Source of the DNA: Chitinophagales bacterium | GTDB taxonomy: Bacteria; Bacteroidota; Bacteroidia; Chitinophagales; JADIYW01 | Direction: 5' to 3' | Assembly: GCA_023957245.1 (NCBI GenBank) | Contig: JAMLHJ010000008.1 | Location: 124,001 to 188,000, forward strand | Length of the DNA stretch: 64,000 bases | Shown: positions 19,238 through 28,469 of the stretch, one piece after another | Layout of the letters: every line of letters begins with the position of its first letter | How positions within the stretch are numbered: the first letter of the stretch is position 1 | Translations under genes and position numbers: made by a program | The notes under the pieces: generated by a model | What the model was told of the DNA's origin: nothing | Databases searched by the model: none | What the model saw: the letters and a program-made list of their open reading frames with translations, nothing else

Positions 19238-19291
19238 ATGAAAAAGAACGTAAACAGACAAATGTGTTGTAGCAGCATCAAAGATGTGTGA
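19238..19291 (+). CDS. Met-Cys-Cys leader peptide of the metY-metX operon
   Basis: A 17-codon ORF starting at ATG 19238 and ending in TGA at 19289-19291. The peptide is MKKNVNRQMCCSSIKDV, with adjacent Met, Cys and Cys codons at 19262-19270. It lies in the leader of the sulfhydrylase gene metY, a pathway whose product is homocysteine/methionine. It is followed by a strong intrinsic terminator at 19326-19356. Leader peptides rich in the regulated amino acid, with a downstream terminator, are the hallmark of transcription attenuation; polycysteine leader ORFs are known in mycobacteria. Coding is inferred from composition and placement, not from homology. Confidence 0.6.
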   Translation: MKKNVNRQMCCSSIKDV

Positions 19292-19339
19292 GAAACGCTT
19301 GTGTCTAATCGTGAACAATATAACCAAGGCTTCTCTACA
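19287..19339 (+). promoter_or_regulatory. Candidate antiterminator pairing
   Basis: Bases 19287-19294 (TGTGAGAA) can pair with 19331-19339 (TTCTC, a bulged T, ACA), giving 8 pairs with one bulge. The 3' strand overlaps the left arm and loop of the terminator, so the two folds exclude each other. The 5' strand overlaps the leader stop codon, so a ribosome reaching the stop would cover it, whereas one stalled at the Cys codons would leave it free. The pairing is seen; its function is inferred. Confidence 0.45.
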
Positions 19340-19356
19340 TTGAGAAGCCTTTTTTT
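19326..19356 (+). terminator. Intrinsic terminator (attenuator) upstream of metY
   Basis: A perfect 10-bp stem (AAGGCTTCTC with GAGAAGCCTT) closed by loop TACATT, followed by a T-run. It lies after the leader ORF and 47 bases before metY, where no upstream gene on the same strand needs termination other than the leader itself, which points to attenuation. Confidence 0.85.
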
Positions 19357-19390
19357 ATTAAAAATTTTAACTACAAATATTAACCATTAA

Positions 19391-20698
<1,308 letters not shown>

Positions 20699-20717
20699 TC
20701 TTTAAACTAATTAACTA

Positions 20718-20760
20718 GAGTGAGAATAATTATCTTTTATTCTCACTCTTACTTATTTTT
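20718..20760 (+). terminator. Hairpin with T-rich tail between metY and metX
   Basis: A perfect 12-bp stem (GAGTGAGAATAA with TTATTCTCACTC) with a 7-base loop, followed by TTACTTATTTTT. It ends just before the metX ATG at 20768. It may terminate most metY transcripts, or its stem could block metX initiation, so metX may be expressed less than metY. Confidence 0.6.
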
Positions 20761-20767
20761 GCGAATA

Positions 20768-21790
20768 ATGTCAGTAAAAATACTTTCTCATCCCTCATCA
20801 TTTCCATTAGACAGTGGTACTGTTTTACCTTCTATAGATATTGCTTACCATACTTTCGGTCAATTGAATGAGGATAAAAGTAATGTTGTTTGGATATGCC
20901 ATGCATTCAGTGCAAATAGTGACCCGAGTGATTGGTGGCCAGGCATGGTAGGAGAAGGAAAATACTTTGATCCCAAAAAATATTTTATTGTATGTGCCAA
21001 TATGTTAGGTTCTTGCTATGGCACCACTGGGCCATTGAGCATCAATCCAGCAACGAATGAGCCTTATTACGGAGATTTTCCTATAGTGACGGTAAGAGAT
21101 ATGGTAAGAAGTCTTATTATATTGAGAAAGCATTTAGGTATTGAAAAGATTTGGTTTTCTCTAGGATTTTCAATGGGAGGGCAACAATTATTAGAATGGC
21201 TAATTCTAGAGCCGGGATTAATAGAAAATGCATTATTAGGAGCTACCAACATACAGCACTCACCTTGGGGAATTGCCTTTAATGAAAGTCAAAGGATGGC
21301 AATTGAAGCAGATCAAACTTTCGGAGAAAAAAATCCACATGCAGGAGCCAAAGGTATGGGAGTAGCAAGAAGTATAGGTTTGATTTCATACAGAAACTAC
21401 CAAGCCTATGGCAAAACTCAAAAAGACGACTCCAATGAACTGCTGTCCAATTTTAAGGCATGCAGCTATCAAAGATATCAAGGAGAAAAATTGATAAAAA
21501 GATTCAATGCTTACTCCTATTATAGGCTTTCTCAAGCGATGGACAACCATAATATCATGAGAGGAAGGTCTTCAAATCCTCAGGATATCCTTTCTCAAAT
21601 TCCAACAAAGGTTTTAGTATTAGGAATTGATTCTGATTATTTATTTCCTATTCAAGAACAAGAATTATTGGCTAAATATTTACCTCAACATCAATTTGTA
21701 AAAATCAGCTCAGATTATGGACATGATGGTTTTTTAATTGAATTTGAAAAGATAAGTATTGTTCTTAACGAGTTTTTGGGTATAAACTAA
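20768..21790 (+). CDS. metX: Homoserine O-acetyltransferase
   Basis: A 340-residue alpha/beta-hydrolase-fold enzyme that transfers acetyl from acetyl-CoA to homoserine, giving the substrate of MetY. Catalytic elements are the nucleophile serine in GFSMGGQQLLEW, the aspartate in LGIDSDYLFP, and the histidine in DYGHDGFLIE. An upstream GTG at 20720 would add 16 residues encoded by the hairpin, so the ATG at 20768 is preferred. The stop overlaps the convergent permease stop by 3 bases. Confidence 0.92.
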   Translation: MSVKILSHPSSFPLDSGTVLPSIDIAYHTFGQLNEDKSNVVWICHAFSANSDPSDWWPGMVGEGKYFDPKKYFIVCANMLGSCYGTTGPLSINPATNEPYYGDFPIVTVRDMVRSLIILRKHLGIEKIWFSLGFSMGGQQLLEWLILEPGLIENALLGATNIQHSPWGIAFNESQRMAIEADQTFGEKNPHAGAKGMGVARSIGLISYRNYQAYGKTQKDDSNELLSNFKACSYQRYQGEKLIKRFNAYSYYRLSQAMDNHNIMRGRSSNPQDILSQIPTKVLVLGIDSDYLFPIQEQELLAKYLPQHQFVKISSDYGHDGFLIEFEKISIVLNEFLGIN

Positions 21791-23208
21791 ATAACTCCTT
21801 TTTGATTTTTCCACATATAGTATATTGGGATACCCAACAAAATAATGATTAAACCAGGCCAAGTATAAGTCGGCTTGTATATCAATAATCCTACCCCGAT
21901 TGCCAATGCAACAAATACATAAATAAGAGGCAAAACAGGATAGCCAATTGTCTTATATGGCCTTTCTATTTCAGGATGTTTCTTCCTTAAAATGATAACT
22001 GCCAATACCGTCAAAGCATAAAATATCAGAACAGCAAAGATGATATAATCCAATAAATCACTAAAGCGACCTGTCAGACATAATATACATGCCCAAGCAC
22101 ATTGTAGCCAAAGCCCCCAAGCGGGTACGCCATTCTTATTCAACAAACTCACTTTTTGAAAAAACAAACCATCTTTAGCCATTGAATAATAAACCCTAGC
22201 ACCTGAAAGAATCATCCCATTATTACATCCAAATGTAGAAATCATCACCATTACAGCTATAACAAGCGTACCAAAACTACCCAATATTTTTTGAGATGAT
22301 GCAATTGCAACTCTGTCGTATTCAGCAAAAGCTATCTCTGGCATAGTCAATGTAGCCATATACATCAGATTGATAGCAATATATAAGACTGTGACTATCA
22401 GTGTGCCATACACTAAACTTAATGCAATATTTCGTTCAGGATTTTTAATTTCTTCTCCGACAAAAGTTACACCATTCCAAGCATCACTTGCAAAAATAGA
22501 ACCGACCATTGCTGCGACAAAACCTCCCCAAAAAGCTCCTTCAGTAAAAGGCATTACCATATTACCTTCATTCCATTGTATCTTGAACCATGCTAAAGCC
22601 CAATTTGCATCCCAAACTTGAGAATTAAAACCTATTGTCAATCCTAAAACAATCAATCCTCCCAATGACAAAATTTTAACCATTGTGAGGACGCTCTGGA
22701 GTACCTTGCCTTCTTTCACTCCTTTGGAATTGAGCCAAGTTAAAAATATAATTGAGGCAATCGCTAATATTTCTGCTCCAGAAATTTCTAAAGAGCCAAT
22801 ACTAAGAAACAAACTAGACTCACTAACACTAGGAAATATGTATGAGGCAAACTTAGAAAATGCTATTCCCACAGCTGCAATACTACCAGCTTGGATAACC
22901 ATGAAGAATGCCCAACCAAATAGAAAAGCAACCAGCCGACCATAAGCTGCACGTAAATAAACATATTGACCTCCTGCCCCTGGGAACATAGAAGCTAACT
23001 CTCCAAAACTTAAACCTGCAATAATTGTAATCAAGCCAGTAATTGCCCAAATCAAAATCAACCAACCAGCGCTACCTACATTTCTTACAATATCTGAACT
23101 TACAATAAAGATACCCGAACCAATCATCGAACCAGCAACTAGCATTGTTCCATCAAACAAGCTAAGGGCTCGTTTCATTTCTACTTTCTCTTCGTTTTGT
23201 TCTATCAT
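21787..23208 (-). CDS. Amino acid permease (APC superfamily)
   Basis: A 473-residue protein with 12 predicted membrane segments and APC/LAT-type elements: GTMLVAGSMIGSGIFIV in the first helix and SELASMFPGAGGQYVYLR-like sequence (FGELASMFPGAGGQYVYLRAAYG). It probably imports or exchanges amino acids; the substrate is not readable. It lies convergent to metX, but their joint regulation is not shown. A cluster of basic residues precedes the last two helices (ILRKKHPEIERPYKTIGYP), typical for the family. Confidence 0.88.
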   Translation of the reverse strand: MIEQNEEKVEMKRALSLFDGTMLVAGSMIGSGIFIVSSDIVRNVGSAGWLILIWAITGLITIIAGLSFGELASMFPGAGGQYVYLRAAYGRLVAFLFGWAFFMVIQAGSIAAVGIAFSKFASYIFPSVSESSLFLSIGSLEISGAEILAIASIIFLTWLNSKGVKEGKVLQSVLTMVKILSLGGLIVLGLTIGFNSQVWDANWALAWFKIQWNEGNMVMPFTEGAFWGGFVAAMVGSIFASDAWNGVTFVGEEIKNPERNIALSLVYGTLIVTVLYIAINLMYMATLTMPEIAFAEYDRVAIASSQKILGSFGTLVIAVMVMISTFGCNNGMILSGARVYYSMAKDGLFFQKVSLLNKNGVPAWGLWLQCAWACILCLTGRFSDLLDYIIFAVLIFYALTVLAVIILRKKHPEIERPYKTIGYPVLPLIYVFVALAIGVGLLIYKPTYTWPGLIIILLGIPIYYMWKNQKGVI

Positions 23209-23266
23209 AATTTTAAGACAAAGACAATAAAATCATTTTTATATAAGGAAATCAATCAACAAATAA

Positions 23267-23563
23267 CTATTTGACTTCAAAATCCACACATGCACGAGCT
23301 GTACGAACCTTTGAAATCAATTCTCCCGCTTTTTTATGCAAAGGGTGAACTTGGTAAGCATTTAAAGCTTCTATACTTTCCAAATCACATGTCAAAACAA
23401 TATCCCAATTGTCTATAGGAGTTTCAGGGTGATTGATACCCACTCTTACACAAAGCAATCCAGGAATCTTGTCTTTTAAATCTTCCAAAGCAACTTTTAT
23501 CTTATCTGCATTTTCAGCTTTATTCTCTTCTTGTAATTTCCAAAAAACAATGTGACGAATCAT
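23267..23563 (-). CDS. Dabb (stress-responsive A/B barrel) domain protein
   Basis: A 98-residue dimeric alpha/beta-barrel protein. It has the family start MIRHIVFWKL, the central GLLCVRVGINH, and the closing YQVHPLHKK segment. Such small proteins occur in stress and polyketide contexts; no function can be assigned here. It lies 58 bases upstream of the permease gene on the same strand, a possible but unproved operon. Confidence 0.8.
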   Translation of the reverse strand: MIRHIVFWKLQEENKAENADKIKVALEDLKDKIPGLLCVRVGINHPETPIDNWDIVLTCDLESIEALNAYQVHPLHKKAGELISKVRTARACVDFEVK

Positions 23564-23726
23564 AAATACTATTTAAATCTATTCTATAATTGAGAAATAT
23601 TTCTCTGCATAAAGCTAATCAAACAATAAAGAATTATTCTAAAAAAATGAAATTGAAGTTTACAGCTATTTAAAAACCAATATTAAAAGAATAGTACAAT
23701 TATGAAAAATACCCTATTTTGACACT

Positions 23727-24221
23727 ATGAATTTAAAATCTTATTCAAAAATATTACTTGCAATATTTCTTTTCTGGACTTTGTGGGGAATAAATGGATG
23801 TCAAGAATATGACAATAATAACGCAACATTATTAGAAACTGCGTCTCTTACTCAGGAGTCTTCTGCTGAAAACACCACAATAGATTTAAGCATTGCAGAT
23901 TTATCTGATGAACAATTTGTCATTGATTATTTGAAAGAACATCACCAACTTCCAGATTATTATATTACAAAAAGGGAAGCAATTGAAGCAGGTTGGCAAG
24001 CCAGCAAAGGTAATCTTTGTGAGGTTTTACCTGGCAGAGTAATTGGTGGAGACAGATTTGGCAACAGAGAGAAGAAATTACCACAAAAGCAAGGGAGAAA
24101 ATATTTCGAAGCAGATATCAATTATAATTGTGGGAGAAGAAATGCTGAGCGCATCATATTCAGCAATGACCAACTCATATACGTTACTAAAGACCATTAT
24201 ACTACATTCCAAAAAAGATAA
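23727..24221 (+). CDS. Barnase-family ribonuclease, predicted lipoprotein
   Basis: A 164-residue protein whose residues 62-164 align along their length with barnase: DYYITKREAIEAGW, ASKGNL, the GGDRFGNRE segment, FEADINY and DHYTTFQK. By alignment from memory, the general base Glu is E128, Lys K82, Arg R138/R142 and the catalytic His H157. The N-terminus is a signal peptide ending in lipobox INGC (Cys25), so it should be lipid anchored; QEYDN after the Cys is acidic, as in surface-export signals of Bacteroidota lipoproteins. Two extra Cys (98, 135) could form a disulfide. The barstar-like inhibitor gene follows after 5 bases. Confidence 0.88.
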   Translation: MNLKSYSKILLAIFLFWTLWGINGCQEYDNNNATLLETASLTQESSAENTTIDLSIADLSDEQFVIDYLKEHHQLPDYYITKREAIEAGWQASKGNLCEVLPGRVIGGDRFGNREKKLPQKQGRKYFEADINYNCGRRNAERIIFSNDQLIYVTKDHYTTFQKR

Positions 24222-24226
24222 ATATT

Positions 24227-24502
24227 ATGAAAAATATTGTTATTGACTTTAAAGAAATAAAAGAAATAGAAAATTTTTACACAATTATCCAAAACGAGCT
24301 TAATCTTCCCGATTCCTTTGGAAATAATTTAGATGCACTTTATGATGTTCTTACTTCAGAATGGGAAATGCCATTACAAATAAAATTTGAGCACCTCACT
24401 CCTTTGCAATTAATACAATTTGAAGCACTTATTAATACTTTGAAAGAAATAGAATTAGAGCTTGATGGATTTTATTTTGACTATTATATTACATTGAAAT
24501 AA
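24227..24502 (+). CDS. Barstar-family ribonuclease inhibitor
   Basis: A 91-residue protein without signal peptide, so cytoplasmic, with the barstar core LPDSFGNNLDALYDVLT near residues 27-43. The aspartates at 36 and 40 correspond to barstar D35 and D39, which bind the barnase active site. Placement 5 bases after the ribonuclease gene makes an immunity function very likely: it should protect the producer against the RNase before export. It ends 36 bases before the convergent fabG. Confidence 0.9.
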   Translation: MKNIVIDFKEIKEIENFYTIIQNELNLPDSFGNNLDALYDVLTSEWEMPLQIKFEHLTPLQLIQFEALINTLKEIELELDGFYFDYYITLK

Positions 24503-24538
24503 TTATCAAAGATTCCATCTATAGCAATAGAAAATCAA

Positions 24539-25270
24539 TTATTTAACACCTCCACACACTTGCAATACCTGACCTGTAATATATGATGACATTTGAGAAG
24601 CCAAAAAAACAGCTACTTGTGCAACTTCTTCTGGTTGTCCAATTCTTTGTAAAGCAATAGATTGTTGAAACTCCTTTTGAGAACTCTCATCTAATTGTTC
24701 TGTCATGTCAGTATTAATCCATCCTGGAGCAATGACATTACAACGAATATTTCTACTACCATACTCTTTAGCAATAGATTTTGACAAACCAATTATTGCA
24801 GATTTTGATGCAGCATAATTGGCTTGACCTTGGTTGCCATAAATTCCCATTATAGAACTAATATTAATAATAGCACCTCCCGATTTCAGCATATATTTCA
24901 AGACAGATTTAGAGAGCCAATAAGTAGCTTTCAAATTTGTATCCATGACAATATCCCAATCTTCATCTGACATCCTGAGGAGGAGATTATCTTTAGTAAC
25001 TCCAGCATTATTGACCAAAATATCAATTTCACCCAGAAATTGAATGCTAGAATTGATAGCATTTAAAACCTCATCTTTCTGAGTAACATCACATTTTACA
25101 GCTTGAACATTATCTGCACCCAATTCTTGAACAATTAACTCTGCTTTATCTTGTGCATTATTAAATGTAAAAACAACTTTTGCCCCTTGAGCAACAAAAG
25201 CCCTGACTATCGCTTCTCCTATACCACGAGAACCTCCAGAAATCAGAGCTGTTTTATCTTTGAGCAACAT
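24539..25270 (-). CDS. fabG: 3-oxoacyl-[acyl-carrier-protein] reductase
   Basis: A 243-residue SDR enzyme that reduces 3-oxoacyl-ACP with NADPH in fatty acid synthesis. It has the cofactor motif SGGSRGIGEAI, the NNAGVTKDNLLLRMSDEDWD stretch typical of FabG, the catalytic YAASK with its Ser (INISSIMG), and the end motif ITGQVLQVCGG. It follows sucD by 30 bases on the same strand; no other fatty acid genes are nearby. FabG assignment rests on the NNAGVTKDNLL segment. Confidence 0.9.
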   Translation of the reverse strand: MLLKDKTALISGGSRGIGEAIVRAFVAQGAKVVFTFNNAQDKAELIVQELGADNVQAVKCDVTQKDEVLNAINSSIQFLGEIDILVNNAGVTKDNLLLRMSDEDWDIVMDTNLKATYWLSKSVLKYMLKSGGAIINISSIMGIYGNQGQANYAASKSAIIGLSKSIAKEYGSRNIRCNVIAPGWINTDMTEQLDESSQKEFQQSIALQRIGQPEEVAQVAVFLASQMSSYITGQVLQVCGGVK

Positions 25271-25300
25271 AAATAATGGGAGCTATATGAAAGCAAAAAA

Positions 25301-26173
25301 TTATTTTTTCAATGCTTCCGCCATAGTTTTACCCAAAAATGCAGGTGAATCTACAACGTGAATACCGCACTCACGCATTACTTTCATTTTAGCTGCAGCT
25401 GTGTCTTCTGCACCACCAACAATCGCCCCAGCGTGTCCCATTCTTCTTCCCTTAGGCGCAGTCTGACCAGCAATAAATCCTACAACAGGTTTAGTGGCAT
25501 TTTCTTTAATCCATCTAGCAGCTTCAACTTCCATTGAACCACCTATTTCACCTATCATAATAATACCTTCTGTATTAGGGTCTGCCATTAAAAGCTGAAC
25601 AATATCTTTCATAGTAGAGCCAATTACTGGATCGCCACCGATACCGATACAAGTGGACTGCCCTAATCCAGCTTTTGTCACCTGATCTACTGCTTCATAA
25701 GTCAATGTTCCTGATTTAGAAACAATTCCTATTGTACCTTGTCTATGAATAAATCCAGGCATAATTCCTACTTTACATTCACCTGGAGTAATAATACCAG
25801 GACAGTTAGGACCAATTAATCTTACACCTTTCTTCTGAACAAAAGCTTTAGCTTTCACCATATCTTGAGCAGGGATACCTTCAGTAATACAAACTATCAA
25901 ACCTATACCTGCATCAGCAGCTTCAATAATAGCATCGGCAGCAAAAGCAGGTGGCACAAAAATAATAGACACATCTGCACCAGTAGCTTTAACAGCATTT
26001 TCAACAGTGTTAAAAATAGGTCTATCCAAGTGAGAACTTCCTTCTTTACCAGGAGTTACGCCGCCGACAACATTTGTACCATACTCAATCATTTGAGTAG
26101 CATGAAATGTACCTTCTTTACCTGTAAACCCTTGTACAATTACTTTTGAGTTTTTATTCACTAATATGCTCAT
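25301..26173 (-). CDS. sucD: Succinate-CoA ligase, alpha subunit
   Basis: A 290-residue protein: the ADP/GDP-forming succinyl-CoA synthetase alpha subunit of the TCA cycle. Visible are the CoA-binding start [35 protein letters not shown], and the active-site His loop [12 protein letters not shown]. The beta subunit (sucC) is not in the window, so the subunits are encoded apart. It starts 11 bases after the mlaF stop, so it may be part of the transport operon. Confidence 0.94.
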   Translation of the reverse strand: MSILVNKNSKVIVQGFTGKEGTFHATQMIEYGTNVVGGVTPGKEGSSHLDRPIFNTVENAVKATGADVSIIFVPPAFAADAIIEAADAGIGLIVCITEGIPAQDMVKAKAFVQKKGVRLIGPNCPGIITPGECKVGIMPGFIHRQGTIGIVSKSGTLTYEAVDQVTKAGLGQSTCIGIGGDPVIGSTMKDIVQLLMADPNTEGIIMIGEIGGSMEVEAARWIKENATKPVVGFIAGQTAPKGRRMGHAGAIVGGAEDTAAAKMKVMRECGIHVVDSPAFLGKTMAEALKK

Positions 26174-26184
26174 ACCTAAATATT

Positions 26185-26955
26185 TTATTTATTTTTTAAA
26201 GCTAATCTTGCATTTCTAGCTTCTTTAAGAAATTGAGATGCAAAGATAAAATCCATTAATTCTTTATTATCTGTTTCAAATAAGGTTTCATTATTCCCTT
26301 CCCAGTGTTTCACTCCCTGATGCAAAAATAATATCTTATCACCATTGGCTATAACAGTATTCATGTCATGAGTGTTCACAACAGTTGTCATATTATACTC
26401 AATAGTCAATTCTTTTATCAATTCATCTATCACAATTGAAGTCTGAGGATCCAAGCCTGAATTGGGTTCATCACAAAAAAGATACTTAGGAGTCATTACA
26501 ATCGCCCTCGCAATTCCTACCCTTTTCTGCATACCTCCACTTATTTCAGAAGGCAGTTTATGATTTGCATTAAAAAGATTGACTCTCTTCAATACTTCAT
26601 TGACTCTATCCTTTTTATCACTCAAAGACATGTGAGTAAACATATCCAAAGGGAACATGACATTTTCTTCGACAGTTTTAGAGTCAAAAAGTGCATTCCC
26701 TTGGAACAACATACCCAGTTCACGACGTATTCTCTTTTTACCCTCACTGTCCATGCTGATAAAATCTTCACCATTGTATAAAATTTGACCAGCGGAAGGA
26801 ACTATTAATCCTACAGTACTTTTTATTAAGACTGTTTTCCCAGAACCACTTTTGCCGATAATCAAATTGACCTTGCCTGGTTCAAAAGTCGAGCTAATAC
26901 CTTTTAAGACTTCGGCTTTGCCAAAACTTTTACTTACACCTATTAACTCTATCAT
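26185..26955 (-). CDS. ABC transporter ATP-binding protein, MlaF type (lipid transport)
   Basis: A 256-residue ABC ATPase with Walker [10 protein letters not shown], signature [15 protein letters not shown], Walker [16 protein letters not shown] and switch histidine THD. The EISGGMQKR signature and NSGLDP are typical of MlaF/Ttg2A. With MlaE-like permease it forms the ABC part of an MCE lipid transport system. The ATG at 26955 overlaps the permease stop as ATGA; a longer reading to 27003 would start inside the permease gene. Confidence 0.85.
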   Translation of the reverse strand: MIELIGVSKSFGKAEVLKGISSTFEPGKVNLIIGKSGSGKTVLIKSTVGLIVPSAGQILYNGEDFISMDSEGKKRIRRELGMLFQGNALFDSKTVEENVMFPLDMFTHMSLSDKKDRVNEVLKRVNLFNANHKLPSEISGGMQKRVGIARAIVMTPKYLFCDEPNSGLDPQTSIVIDELIKELTIEYNMTTVVNTHDMNTVIANGDKILFLHQGVKHWEGNNETLFETDNKELMDFIFASQFLKEARNARLALKNK

Positions 26956-27689
26956 ATCATCAACCAAGCTATCAAATAATCTGCCACGAGAATAGCAATA
27001 CAACTAATTACAACAGCCTTAGTACTAGCTTTACCTATTTCCAATGCCCCACCTTTGGCATAATAACCTTTAAAGCAGGAAATTGAAACAATCAAAAAAC
27101 TAAACGCAACTGCTTTAATCATCATGATTAATGCATTTTTAGGCACAAAGAAACTCAATACTCCTTGTATATACTCTGTTGAAGAGACATATCCAGAAGT
27201 CATACCAGCTAACATTCCTCCATAAATACCGTTAGCTGCTGCAATCACAACTAGCAAAGGTATCATAGTCACTGCTGCAATCAACTTAGGGCCCACTAAA
27301 TATGCAGTGGTATTGACACCCATTATTTCAAGCGCATCAATCTGCTCAGTTAAACGCATAGTACCCAGTTCAGATGCAATATTTGAACCCACTTTCCCTG
27401 CCAAAATCAAAGCAGTAACAGTAGGAGCAAATTCCAAAATCATAGATTCTTTCACAACATAACCCACAAAATACATTGGGGTAATCGTTGTTGAAAGGTT
27501 GTACGCAAATTGAACAGCTGAAACAGCACCAATAAAAAATGAAATAATAATCACTATCACTAATGAATCTACTCCTATCTGATACATTTGCCTCAATGTT
27601 TCTATCCAATACATTGTTTTTCGCTCAGGTCGAACGAAAAGGCTTTTCAGCATCAGCATATATTTTCCAAATTGAAATAAAGACTCCAT
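26952..27689 (-). CDS. ABC transporter permease, MlaE type
   Basis: A 245-residue integral membrane protein of the MlaE/DUF140 family. Family motifs include RQMYQIGVDSLVIVIIISFFIGAV near the N-terminus, the REL-like region EFAPTVTALILAGKVGSNIASELGTM, and the EQIDALEIMGVNTTAYLVGPK stretch. It should move phospholipids between inner membrane and an MCE protein. No MCE-domain (MlaD) gene lies in the window; downstream of mlaF there is sucD. Confidence 0.88.
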   Translation of the reverse strand: MESLFQFGKYMLMLKSLFVRPERKTMYWIETLRQMYQIGVDSLVIVIIISFFIGAVSAVQFAYNLSTTITPMYFVGYVVKESMILEFAPTVTALILAGKVGSNIASELGTMRLTEQIDALEIMGVNTTAYLVGPKLIAAVTMIPLLVVIAAANGIYGGMLAGMTSGYVSSTEYIQGVLSFFVPKNALIMMIKAVAFSFLIVSISCFKGYYAKGGALEIGKASTKAVVISCIAILVADYLIAWLMI

Positions 27690-27763
27690 ATTTAAGTCGT
27701 TAAAAATAACTTATTTTTACAACAAACTGATTTAAAACCAATAGGAATTTTATTTTGAACGTT

Positions 27764-28465
27764 ATGAATATTGTAATTACTGGAGCTTCTAAGGGTATCG
27801 GCAAAGCTCTTGCTACCAAATTTGCACAACAAGGTCACAACATTGCTATCTGTGCAAGAAATTTTAAACCACTCAATACATTGAAAGAAGGACTTTTAGA
27901 AAAGTATCCAAATATAAATATCATCAGTGAAGTTGCTGACGTATCCATTAAAGGAGATATCGAAAGATTTGCAAACAATATCCTAAAGGAATGGAAAAAT
28001 ATAGATATTGTAATCAATAATGCAGGTATATTTATTCCTGGAGCGATAAAAGATGAAGATGAAAAAAATCTTCCACTAATGATTGAAACCAATTTGTATA
28101 GTGCTTATTATCTCACAAAACTTCTGTTGCCTAGTATGATACAAGCTAAGAGTGGACATATTTTCAATATTTGCTCCATCGCTAGCTTCCAAGCCTATCC
28201 CAACGGAGGTTCATATTCCATATCTAAATTTGCCTTGTTGGGATTTTCCAAGTGTCTGCGTGAAGAATTGAAACCTCATGGAATCAAAGTTACACATGTC
28301 ATGCCTGGTGCTACATTGACAGACTCATGGCAAGGAACGGAATTACCTATAGAAAGATTTATTCCTGCAGAAGATATTGCAACATTGATTTATACCCAGA
28401 CACAATTAAGTCCTAGTACAGTAGTTGAAGACATTATTATTCGACCACAATTAGGCGATATATAA
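27764..28465 (+). CDS. SDR family oxidoreductase
   Basis: A 233-residue classical short-chain dehydrogenase with cofactor motif TGASKGIGKALA, the NNAGIF motif, catalytic Ser in ICSIASF and YSISKFALLGF with Tyr and Lys. It resembles sepiapterin/3-oxoacyl reductase-like members that act on small ketones; the substrate is unknown. The ATG at 27764 gives the usual start close to the TGASKGIG loop; a TTG 9 bases earlier is part of a promoter-like TATTTTG. Confidence 0.85.
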   Translation: MNIVITGASKGIGKALATKFAQQGHNIAICARNFKPLNTLKEGLLEKYPNINIISEVADVSIKGDIERFANNILKEWKNIDIVINNAGIFIPGAIKDEDEKNLPLMIETNLYSAYYLTKLLLPSMIQAKSGHIFNICSIASFQAYPNGGSYSISKFALLGFSKCLREELKPHGIKVTHVMPGATLTDSWQGTELPIERFIPAEDIATLIYTQTQLSPSTVVEDIIIRPQLGDI

Positions 28466-28469
28466 TCAA

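Noticed and set aside
24227-24502. A toxin-antitoxin module of the usual plasmid type
   Set aside because: The pair is a secreted RNase with its inhibitor (barnase-barstar), not a cytoplasmic toxin-antitoxin with an autorepressing antitoxin.
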